Translations under genes and position numbers: made by a program | Part shown: one piece after another, positions 1-6,101 of the stretch | Layout: the number at the start of each line of letters is the position of its first letter | How positions within the stretch are numbered: the first letter of the stretch is position 1 | Source: Clostridia bacterium | GTDB lineage: Bacteria > Bacillota_A > Clostridia > Peptostreptococcales > Anaerovoracaceae | DNA length: 6,599 nt | Assembly (NCBI GenBank): GCA_024403175.1 | Contig: JAKSSI010000077.1 | Coordinates: forward strand, 1-6,599 | Direction: 5' to 3' | The notes under the pieces: model-generated | Told to the model about the DNA's origin: nothing | Seen by the model: the letters and a program-made list of their open reading frames with translations, nothing else | Databases searched by the model: none

Positions 1-495
1 CGTCTAGACCCACAGGCAGCAGAAGATATTCAGCCAAACAATAGAAAGCGCACTTTAAGAGCCATTGAAAGACTCGAAAAGGGTGAGGGGCAGATTGCAA
101 GATTTGCTGATGCAGTCAAGCCTTCTTATTTGATTGATCCTGTTATGATTGGTCTTAATATGAATAGAGATGTTCTATACGACCGTATTAACCGCCGCGT
201 AGATAAACTCTACGAAATGGGACTTGAAGAAGAAGTAAGAAAGCTTATGGAAATGGGCTTTACTTCAAAAGATGTGGCAATGAAAGGTATTGGCTATAAA
301 GAAATTATCGATGCAATCGAAGCCGGTGGAAAAGCTGAAGATGCAAAAGAAATAATAAAGGCTAACACTCGTCATTATGCAAGACGTCAGCTTATTTGGT
401 TTAGAAGATATCCGCAGATTCAGTGGGTCGAACTAAGTGGCGACGGATTTGATGAAGCTGCTTACGAACAGATAATGATGATTGCTTGTTCGTAA
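1..495 (+). CDS. miaA: tRNA dimethylallyltransferase MiaA, C-terminal part (5' end outside window)
   Basis: MiaA transfers a dimethylallyl group from DMAPP to N6 of adenine 37 in tRNAs reading UNN codons; it acts in the cytoplasm. The frame is open from base 1, giving 164 residues before TAA (493-495). Seen in order: a DP-A-I-PNN-R-RAIE block (residues 3-23 of the fragment), typical of the MiaA substrate-binding region; DPVMIGLNMNRDVLYDRINRRVD, a close match to the corresponding stretch of Bacillota MiaA; GIGYKE; and the C-terminal N-R-YARRQL-WFRR signature. An ATG/TTG near 130 should not be used as the start, because family similarity extends upstream to the window edge. The protein ends soon after the WFRR signature, as is usual. 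It is probably a housekeeping neighbour rather than part of the downstream lipoprotein operon, since 49 bases separate it from the next start. Confidence 0.93.
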   Translation, partial: RLDPQAAEDIQPNNRKRTLRAIERLEKGEGQIARFADAVKPSYLIDPVMIGLNMNRDVLYDRINRRVDKLYEMGLEEEVRKLMEMGFTSKDVAMKGIGYKEIIDAIEAGGKAEDAKEIIKANTRHYARRQLIWFRRYPQIQWVELSGDGFDEAAYEQIMMIACS

Positions 496-533
496 ATATA
501 AATTCATAAATAAATTTGATATTGATAAAGCAT

Positions 534-538
534 GGAGG
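534..538 (+). promoter_or_regulatory. GGAGG ribosome binding site fixing the CoA-transferase start
   Basis: A perfect GGAGG lies six bases before the ATG at 545. The in-frame ATG at 482, inside the end of miaA, has no comparable site and would add 21 residues that do not resemble the CoA-transferase N-terminus. The start is therefore 545. Confidence 0.85.
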
Positions 539-544
539 TACAAA

Positions 545-1786
545 ATGGGTGCATTAGATGATATCAGAGTAATAGATTTATCACAGTTTGAAGCTGGCCC
601 AATGGCTACAGTTCATTTAGCTGAAATGGGTGCTGAAATTATTAAGATTGAAAAGCCAAAAGTAGGCGAACAGACAAGAATTGGTGCTAGAACAAAGAAC
701 GGCGTAGCAGGCCCTGGTGCTGACTCTATTCATTTCTCTCTTCTTAATGGAAACAAGAAGAGTATTGAACTTAATACAAAGAGCCCAAAGGGAAAGGCAC
801 TTCTGTTTGAACTTATAAAAACAGCAGATATTCTTGTAGAAAACTTTGCTCCTGGAACAATGGAAAGACTTGGCCTTTCTTATGATGTTCTTAAAGAAGT
901 TAACCCAAGACTTATTGTTGGTTCTGTAAAGGGTTTTGATGATAAGCTTCCGTATGGTAAGTATCCATGCTTTGATGGTGTAGCTCAGGCTATGGGCGGC
1001 GTTGCTTCTTTAACAGGTGAAGCTGGCGGCGCTCCAATGCAGTCTGGTGCAAACCTTGCAGATAATATGTCCGGTATTTACCTTGCCGCTGCAATTCTAG
1101 GTGCTCTTCATGAAAGAGAAAGAACTGGACTTGGCCAGTACGTTAGAGTAAACATGCAGGAGGTTATTATTCAAACTTGCCGTGGTGCATATGTAACTCA
1201 GTTCGAAGAGGGCCATCCACCAATTAGATATGGCAACAAGAAGTTTGTAAACCGTGCTCCACATGACCTTTATCCTTGCAAGCCAAGAGAAGGCGGCGAC
1301 GGTTCTAACGACTATGTATTCCTCTATGTTTCCCCAGTAAAGGGAAGTCCTCAGTGGCCAAAGTTCTGCGACTTTATTGGTAAGCCTGAATGGGCAGAAG
1401 ACCCAATTATGTCTGACCCAGTAAAGCGTGCTGAACCTGCAAATAGACAGACTATAGATGATGTAATCATCGCTTATACAATGCAGCACGATAAGGAAGA
1501 TATTATGAAGGCATTCTCCGATGCAGGTCTTCCAGCAGGTGCTATTCTTTCTACTAACGATATTGCTACAGATCCTATTTATAAGGAAGCTGGAATTATT
1601 CAGGAAGTAGACCACCCAACACTTGGCAGAATCCCTGGATTTGGTTCTCCATTCCACATGAGCAATTCTGAATTTAAGCTTGAACCTGCACCAACACTTG
1701 GTCAGCACAACGATGAAATTTACAAAGGTATTTTAAAGCTTACCGATGAAGAAATAGCAGCACTCAAAGAAGAGGGAGTTCTTTAA
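545..1786 (+). CDS. Family III (CaiB/BaiF-type) CoA-transferase
   Basis: This 413-residue protein is of normal length for the family, whose members move CoA between carboxylic acids through an aspartyl-CoA anhydride in the cytoplasm. Visible family features, in order: the N-terminal block IRVIDLSQFEAGPMAT followed by LAEMGAEIIKIEKP; NGNKKSIELN from residue 68; ADILVENFAPG, with N100 in the ENF motif, then RLGLSYDVL and NPRLIVGSVKGF; a GANLADNMSGIYLAA segment in which D173 lies where the catalytic aspartate is expected (Asp169 in formyl-CoA transferase); and a C-terminal TLGQHNDEI stretch typical of the family. The start at 545 is set by GGAGG at 534-538. Its stop is three bases before the next lipoprotein gene, and that gene's ribosome site lies inside this 3' end, so co-transcription is likely. 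The acid substrates cannot be read from the sequence, and I see no basis for a specific name such as frc, caiB or fldA. Confidence 0.93.
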   Translation: MGALDDIRVIDLSQFEAGPMATVHLAEMGAEIIKIEKPKVGEQTRIGARTKNGVAGPGADSIHFSLLNGNKKSIELNTKSPKGKALLFELIKTADILVENFAPGTMERLGLSYDVLKEVNPRLIVGSVKGFDDKLPYGKYPCFDGVAQAMGGVASLTGEAGGAPMQSGANLADNMSGIYLAAAILGALHERERTGLGQYVRVNMQEVIIQTCRGAYVTQFEEGHPPIRYGNKKFVNRAPHDLYPCKPREGGDGSNDYVFLYVSPVKGSPQWPKFCDFIGKPEWAEDPIMSDPVKRAEPANRQTIDDVIIAYTMQHDKEDIMKAFSDAGLPAGAILSTNDIATDPIYKEAGIIQEVDHPTLGRIPGFGSPFHMSNSEFKLEPAPTLGQHNDEIYKGILKLTDEEIAALKEEGVL

Positions 1787-1789
1787 TTT

Positions 1790-2407
1790 ATGAAGAAGAT
1801 TGTATCAATCCTTGTATTATTTTCTTTAATAATTTCTTCGCTTACGGGTTGCGGAAGCTCTAAGTTTGTTCCGTCTGCAGTTTCTACTGACATTGATTTT
1901 ACAAGTAGTAGTTATAAGCATATTAATAATGGAGGCAAAGAATCTGCTGATGGTTTGCCTTATAATATTGATGCTATTACAGGTGCTACTTTAACTGTAG
2001 AAGGCCCTGCAGTTGTAACAAGCATACCACTTTCTGTTCGTGAAGTAGAAAACCTTTCTACCGGTTTAGCAAGAGGCTTATATCAGGATACAGAAGGCGT
2101 TTTCAATTATGAAGGTTTAGATGTTTACCATCTTTTAAGCGAAATGAAAGATGGCGACAACGGTATTATTCTTACAGATACAGCTTATAAGGTTGTATTT
2201 AAGAATTCTAATCGTGAAGATATTGCAACTCTTACTATTTCCGAAATTGAAGCCGCTCATAAAGCAGGAAGACCTATAATCATTGCTTATGGTAAGGGTT
2301 CTAAGGATGGCAAAGAAGTTGCTCCATTTGTGTTTGATGGTGTAGACGAACAGGCTCATGCACTTGGATATTGCGGAAAGCTTAAGAACGATGATGGTTG
2401 TATTTAG
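1790..2407 (+). CDS. N-terminal piece of the broken lipoprotein: signal peptide, flavinylation motif, most of domain 1
   Basis: This is the only piece with its own start signals. AGGGAG at 1773-1778, inside the CoA-transferase 3' end, precedes ATG 1790. Residues 1-20 form a Lys-Lys, hydrophobic-core signal and C21 is the lipidation cysteine (LTGC). DAITGAT at 61-67 is followed by TVEGP and SVREVENL. Domain 1 follows, with YEGLDVYHLL near residue 107 and IIIAYGKG near residue 165, and is cut at codon 206 (TAG) within its last conserved strand. If TAG ends translation, the product is a 205-residue lipoprotein with the flavin site and an incomplete domain, perhaps unstable. The same frame continues with conserved sequence beyond the stop, so this is not a natural gene end. 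Confidence 0.7.
   Translation: MKKIVSILVLFSLIISSLTGCGSSKFVPSAVSTDIDFTSSSYKHINNGGKESADGLPYNIDAITGATLTVEGPAVVTSIPLSVREVENLSTGLARGLYQDTEGVFNYEGLDVYHLLSEMKDGDNGIILTDTAYKVVFKNSNREDIATLTISEIEAAHKAGRPIIIAYGKGSKDGKEVAPFVFDGVDEQAHALGYCGKLKNDDGCI
1970..1990 (+). other. Candidate covalent FMN attachment (ApbE flavinylation) motif, DAITGAT
   Basis: The codons spell D61-A-I-T-G-A-T67. This matches the D-x-x-[S/T]-G-A-[T/S] motif at which ApbE-type flavin transferases attach FMN through a phosphoester to the final Thr/Ser, as in NqrC, RnfG and FMN-binding-domain lipoproteins. T67 (1988-1990) would be the acceptor. It lies about 46 residues after the lipidated cysteine, so on the outer membrane face, where ApbE acts. 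A full FMN_bind domain is not obvious around it, so the assignment is motif-based. No apbE gene lies in the window. Confidence 0.55.
2405..2407 (+). other. In-frame TAG interrupting the lipoprotein gene
   Basis: This is codon 206 of the gene at 1790. The following codons (LVYDND, then VNVAYVYLCEE) complete the last strands of domain 1, and the frame stays open for about 800 more bases. Aligned with the other repeats (GGPLRVV, GGPLMMI, GGPLMLV, DGPLRIV), the TAG falls on the Arg/Met position just after PL. A CAG (Gln) to TAG transition is the simplest single change. The other visible stops (495, 1786, 4824, 6098) are all TAA. Confidence 0.85.
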
Positions 2408-3214
2408 CTTGTTTACGATAACGATAGCTATGGTGATGGTGCATACAAGACTTTTGTAAACGTTGCTTATGTATACCTTTGCGAAGAAACAACTCCAGGA
2501 TTTAAGCACATTGGAAAGTCTGAAGATGGCTTTGGATCATCTAGATATTTAGACTATATTCTTACTTTCCGCGGCAGTGCTGTTGGAAGAGAATATGATT
2601 TTACTTTAAGAGATTTAGAAAATCTTGTAGCATATAATGAAGACGGTAGCATTAAAGAGGGCGGTATTGGTTATTCCGACTGGTACTCTTTAGCAAACAA
2701 TGCTTATTGGTATGTAAATCAGTATGAGGGATTAAAGCTTTATGAATTACTTCAGTATCTTGGAATGAAGAATGCTGAAGATATGGGGCTTAAAGCTGCA
2801 AGAACTACACTTATTAGCTTTGTTGCTTCTGACGGTGTTCCTGCAAGCGAATCATTCTCTGTAGATACACTTTCTTATCCTGAAGGTTTTGGTTTCTATA
2901 AGAAGAATGCTCAGGACAACGGCGACGGCAAGTATGTTCCAACAAATGCAGACCTTGTAAAACTTGGCTATCCAATACTTCTCTCCTATGGTGTAAATAA
3001 TTATCCATACACTATTTCAAAGAGTGATGGTGCTTATGTTTCTGGTCTTTCTAATGCCGGCGGTCCATTAAGAGTAGTATTTGGTAAGACTCAGTACAAC
3101 CACGCTAATGGTTCGAACCAGGTTCAACTGGTATCTGAAGTTATTACCGGTAAGAATGTTTCAATAATAGCCGGACTCGGAAATCTGTCTTTGGTTCTGA
3201 CAATGAAGATTTAA
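2408..3214 (+). pseudogene. Middle piece of the broken lipoprotein: end of domain 1 and domain 2
   Basis: It is in the same frame as the gene at 1790, directly after the TAG. It holds the end of domain 1 and then a full domain 2: LTFRGSAVGREYDFTLRDLENL from about 2558, YEGLKLYELLQYLGM at about 2723-2767, LGYPILLSYGVNNYP near 2962-3010, and the GGPLRVV strand at 3059. The first ATG, 2765, falls inside the domain and has no Shine-Dalgarno sequence before it, so independent translation is unlikely. The frame ends at TAA 3212-3214, but the sequence stops resembling the family at about 3160, where the frame change occurs. Confidence 0.7.
3154..3211 (+). other. Interval containing a one-base frame change
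   Basis: Homology leaves one frame after ITGKNVS (ending about 3163) and resumes in the frame one base earlier, clear from FGSDNEDLNELAKNTVKISV (3190 on). The new frame is closed before 3154 (TAA 3151-3153) and the old one closes at 3212, so the shift lies between. One lost base, for example a T near 3163-3164 giving VSYNSRTRK, would restore the reading. I see no X-XXY-YYZ slippery heptamer, so programmed -1 frameshifting is unlikely. Confidence 0.8.
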
Positions 3215-4824
3215 ATGAACTTGCAAAGAACACTGTTAAAATTAGTGTTAAGGATGAAAAGGGCAAGCTTTTAATAAACAAGAACTTTAGTGTTGAAGAT
3301 ATTGAAAGAATTGTTTATGGCGAAGATGGAAACACTAAGCCAACAAGAGATGCAAGAGTAAAGCAGTGTTGTGCAACCTTAGGTGATATTGGTATTTACG
3401 AAGGCTTAAAACTTGAATATCTCCTTATGAATGTACTTGGTATTCCTGGTATGAACGGAACTGTAACATTTGTTGGAGACAATGAAGAAACATTTTCTAT
3501 AGATGAACTCTTCTCTAATTCTCAAGGTAACGGCCTGCCAACTATACTTGCATATGCTAAGAATGGTTCACCTTTAGTCTCTGCAAAGGGTGATGCTGGT
3601 TATGAAGAAAGCGTACAGCTTAATCCTTATCTTCCAACAGATCCTGATGCATACAGAGTAGATAATCTGGGCGGTCCGCTTATGATGATTAAGCCATTTA
3701 TTAATCTGAGTACAGTGGTTACAAATGTTAAGGAAATAAGGGTCGAACTGATTCCTGACTCTTATGCACACTTAAACGGCGCAGATGCAAAATATCAAAA
3801 GAATACAGTTAAGTTCTATGGCCCTGGTCTTGAAAAGGAAAGAGTATTTACAGTTTCCGAACTTGAAGGTATGCAGATTACTGCAAAGACTCAAGATTAT
3901 TCAATGCTGAATAAGGCAGGCACTGCTACTGAGGCTAGATACCGTGGCGTTGGTGTTTACGACTTATTTAAGCTTATTGGTATTAATAATAACGCTGGCG
4001 ATGTAACTGTAGAATGTGCAGATGGTAGCAGCTATACATATTCACTGATGCAGCTTAAGAAAGCTTATCCAAACTTCTTAGCGGCTGAAAAGGAAAATGT
4101 ATTTGCAATGCTTGCGTACGGCGAGGGAAATATTGGCGATGATAAGATGAGCGGTAAGCCTCTTACATCTGAAACCGGCGGCCCATTGATGCTAGTAGTT
4201 CCTCAGGAAACTGCAGATAGTGTAAACAAGAACCTCTGCCTTAAGAATGTAAAATCAGTTTATGTTAGTGCAAATGAGATAACAACTTGGGGCCACGCAA
4301 TGAGCGATGTATTCTCCGAGTTCTTGGATTATAAGTTTGATGTTACATTTAAGAACGATAAGTCCGAAGTAAGTAAGACTTATACTGTTGCAGAGCTTGA
4401 AGAAATGCTTGACATCATAGTAAGAGATACTTACACAGTGCTTGATATAGGCGAATGCGAAGGTGTAGACCTTTGGAAGCTTATAAAGCGCACTGCTGGT
4501 GATTCTATAGATATTTCAAACCCTGTTTCTGTAATTGCCTATGCTGAAGACGGTTATAAGAATGACCTTTTAGCAAACTGCGGTATTGGCGGCTTTGTAG
4601 ATGGTATTGAAGGCAATAATGGAATGCTAAAAATTATTCTTTCTTATGCTGTAAAGGGATATCCTTTAGTAGACAAAGAAAACCATGAGGGATATACTGG
4701 ATTAACAAAGAACTGCGACGGTCCACTTAGAATCGTTGTTGAAGCTTTCCAGGGTGGATCAATTAAGTATTGTAATAAGGTGGTTGTAACACTGCCTGGC
4801 AGCGATGAATTAGTTATTAAATAA
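3154..4824 (+). pseudogene. C-terminal piece of the broken lipoprotein: domains 3, 4 and 5
   Basis: This frame is open from 3154; its first ATG is 3427, which lies mid-domain and lacks a convincing ribosome site, so it is better read as the rest of the gene at 1790. It encodes three repeats. Domain 3 runs about 3220-3780, with YEGLKLEYLLMNVLGI, LPTILAYAKNGSPL and GGPLMMI at 3670. Domain 4 runs about 3800-4290, with GVGVYDLFKLIGI, ADGSSYTYSL, AMLAYGEG and GGPLMLVVP at 4177. Domain 5 runs about 4330-4820, with GVDLWKLIKR, AYAEDGYKNDL, LSYAVKGYPL and DGPLRIVVE at 4717. Each repeat ends in a Val-rich strand (VKEIRVEL, VKSVYVS, NKVVVTLPG). The overall pattern is that of pseudo-sulfite-oxidase domains in extracytoplasmic proteins of anaerobes. 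Cysteines occur singly or as a CC pair (about 3367), with no cofactor-ligand context I recognise. Confidence 0.7.
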
Positions 4825-4836
4825 TATTTAATATGC

Positions 4837-4841
4837 GGAGG
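4837..4841 (+). promoter_or_regulatory. GGAGG ribosome binding site fixing the start at 4848
   Basis: GGAGG sits six bases before ATG 4848. An in-frame ATG at 4833 would place this motif inside the coding region and add MRRII before an ordinary Lys-rich signal peptide, so 4848 is preferred. The 23-base gap after the preceding stop shows no terminator hairpin. Confidence 0.88.
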
Positions 4842-4847
4842 ATTATT

Positions 4848-6098
4848 ATGAAGAATTTTAAAAGAGTAATGGCTCTCCTTTTAGCAGTAGCTATGATTTT
4901 TGCAGTGGCTGCTTGCGGCAAGAAGGAACCAGTACAGGAAGCACCAAAGCCAGTTGAACAGCAGCAGCCAGCTGAACAGAAACCAGCTGAACAGAAGCCT
5001 GCTGAACAGCCACAACCAGAACAAAAGCCAGCTGAAGAAAAGCCTGTTGAGCAGCCAAAGCCAGAAACAAAGCCAGTTGAACAGAAGCCTGCTACACAGA
5101 CTCCAGCTGAACAAAAGCCAGCTACAAAGCCTGTAGAACAGAAGCCTGCAGAACAGAAACCTGTTGAACAGAAGCCTGCTGAACAGCCAGAAGTAAAGCC
5201 TACTGAAAGCACAGCTGCAGAAGTTGTAAAGGGTGTAACAATTCCAGAATTCAAGCTTAAGGTTGCTGGAGTTAAGATTACAAACGAAGATATGGCTGCA
5301 TACGATTTATATAAGTACACAGCTAACACAGTAAACTCTTCCGGTACAGCTAAGTCCAATGTATACATTGGTTTCAAGATGTCCGATGTTATTGATGCTT
5401 GCGGTCTTACAGGAGAATTCGGAAAGCTCACAGCTATCGCTACAGATGGTTATGAAGTAGTTTACGAAGGAAACATTATGGCTGACAACTGTCTCATTGC
5501 TATCAGCAAGGACGGCACACAGCTTAAGAATGGTCCTTGGTTCGCACCAGGTGAAGCTGAGTCTACAGGAAACTTTGCTCAGGATCTCGCAAAGATTGAA
5601 ATTGAAGGCGCTAAGGCTCCTGAAAAGGCACCAGAAGGTGGCGAAAAGGTTGATGCACCTGCAGAAACACCAGCACAGCAAGAACTTAAGGCTCCAGTTG
5701 CAGAAGACAAGTCCGACAAGATTAAGTTTGCAGACTTCTCCTTCAAGGTTAACGACAAGGAAGTTACAAATGCAGATTTAGAAGGACTCAGAATCTTCAG
5801 AATTACTGTTACAACACAGAACAGCAAGGGTGCTGTAACAGAAGCTAAGTACAGCGGATACATTCTTTCCGAAGTTCTTGCAAAGATGGGTATTGAAAAT
5901 CCAAAGAGCGTAAAGGCTGTTGCAAACGACGGTTATGAAAACACTCTCTCTGCTGAAGACATTGCAAGCGAACTTACAATTATCGCTATTGAAAAGGATA
6001 AGGCTACAGCTGAAGATGGATCAGTTTGGATGGCACCATGCAACCAGACATCTTCTAAGGCTTACGGTAAGGGAATTGTCAACATCGTAGCTGAATAA
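4848..6098 (+). CDS. Lipoprotein with Pro/Glu/Gln/Lys linker and two sulfite-oxidase-fold-like domains
   Basis: The protein has 416 residues. A signal peptide (KNFKR, then a hydrophobic core) ends in lipobox AVAA-C, with C23 lipidated. Residues 27-118 form a low-complexity EQKPA-type linker that probably spaces the domains from the membrane or through the wall. Domain A (about 131-257) shows GFKMSDVIDACGL, AIATDGYEVVY and a closing NGPWFAP...LAKIEIEG. After a second Pro/Ala/Glu-rich linker (about 258-290), domain B (about 292-416) shows SGYILSEVLAKMGI, AVANDGYENTL and VWMAPCNQ...KGIVNIVAE. Both match the helix-strand plan of the repeats in the gene at 1790 (G-x-x-L-x-x-hydrophobic, then A-DGY), so the two lipoproteins are related. 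No molybdopterin-ligand cysteine motif is seen, and the ligand is unknown. Strong codon bias (18 of 20 Thr codons after 5220 are ACA) and the ideal ribosome site suggest high expression. Confidence 0.82.
   Translation: MKNFKRVMALLLAVAMIFAVAACGKKEPVQEAPKPVEQQQPAEQKPAEQKPAEQPQPEQKPAEEKPVEQPKPETKPVEQKPATQTPAEQKPATKPVEQKPAEQKPVEQKPAEQPEVKPTESTAAEVVKGVTIPEFKLKVAGVKITNEDMAAYDLYKYTANTVNSSGTAKSNVYIGFKMSDVIDACGLTGEFGKLTAIATDGYEVVYEGNIMADNCLIAISKDGTQLKNGPWFAPGEAESTGNFAQDLAKIEIEGAKAPEKAPEGGEKVDAPAETPAQQELKAPVAEDKSDKIKFADFSFKVNDKEVTNADLEGLRIFRITVTTQNSKGAVTEAKYSGYILSEVLAKMGIENPKSVKAVANDGYENTLSAEDIASELTIIAIEKDKATAEDGSVWMAPCNQTSSKAYGKGIVNIVAE
4926..5201 (+). repeat. In-gene low-complexity repeat encoding an EQKP(A/V)-type linker
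   Basis: Imperfect 12-15 base units (variants of GAACAGAAGCCTGCT) encode residues 27-118 of the lipoprotein. EQKP occurs eight times, with EQP, EEKP and ETKP variants between. The units differ at synonymous positions (AAG/AAA, CCA/CCT, GCT/GCA), so they are not freshly duplicated. The composition predicts an extended, flexible wall-spanning spacer. Confidence 0.9.
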
Positions 6099-6101
6099 TT
6101 T

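Larger units (their letters stand above)
1790..4824 (+). pseudogene. Long lipoprotein with FMN-attachment motif and five sulfite-oxidase-fold-like domains, broken by a TAG and a frameshift
   Basis: One gene interrupted twice. From ATG 1790 the frame runs to an in-frame TAG at 2405-2407, continues open and homologous in the same frame to about 3154-3211, then moves to the frame one base earlier and runs to TAA 4822-4824. Reading TAG as sense and restoring one base gives 1011 residues. The rebuilt protein has a lipoprotein signal with lipobox LTG-C (C21), a DAITGAT motif at residues 61-67 and five repeats, each with a G-hydrophobic-x-LL helix and a closing GGPL[R/M] strand. The GGPL-type motifs lie at about 2396-2410 (degenerate, DGCI-stop-L), 3059-3073, 3670-3684, 4177-4191 and 4717-4731. 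The repeats resemble the molybdopterin-binding domain superfamily of sulfite oxidase, but I see no C-x-GN-R cofactor-ligand motif, so catalysis is doubtful. Codon use on both sides of the lesions looks normal, implying recent decay, sequencing or assembly error, or TAG recoding. Confidence 0.75.

Noticed and set aside
496..533. Promoter in the AT-rich gap after miaA
   Set aside because: TATAAA-like and TTGATA-like strings occur, but no pair with convincing 16-18 base spacing stands out from the AT-rich background, so none is claimed.
1097..1708. Minus-strand open frame of 203 codons
   Set aside because: It lies wholly inside the CoA-transferase gene, shows no recognisable protein family, and has composition typical of an antisense shadow.
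3154..3211. Programmed -1 ribosomal frameshift
   Set aside because: The direction fits, but no slippery heptamer or evident downstream stem-loop is visible; a lost base is simpler.
2765..3214. Independent small gene starting at ATG 2765
   Set aside because: The ATG falls in the middle of a conserved domain, has no Shine-Dalgarno sequence, and conserved sequence continues upstream in frame to the TAG at 2405.
3427..4824. Independent 465-residue gene starting at ATG 3427
   Set aside because: Domain 3 begins about 200 bases earlier in the same frame, and the ATG lacks signal peptide and ribosome site; it is the continuation of the gene at 1790.
1790..4824. Pyrrolysine-containing protein
   Set aside because: Only one TAG is present, the protein is not a known Pyl enzyme class, and no Pyl genes are in the window; it is kept only as a remote option.
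4817..5431. Minus-strand open frame of 204 codons, rich in Cys, Gly, Ser and Phe
   Set aside because: It is the antisense of the EQKP repeat; the periodic CSAGF pattern is produced by the repeat. It has no ribosome site and overlaps a well-supported gene.
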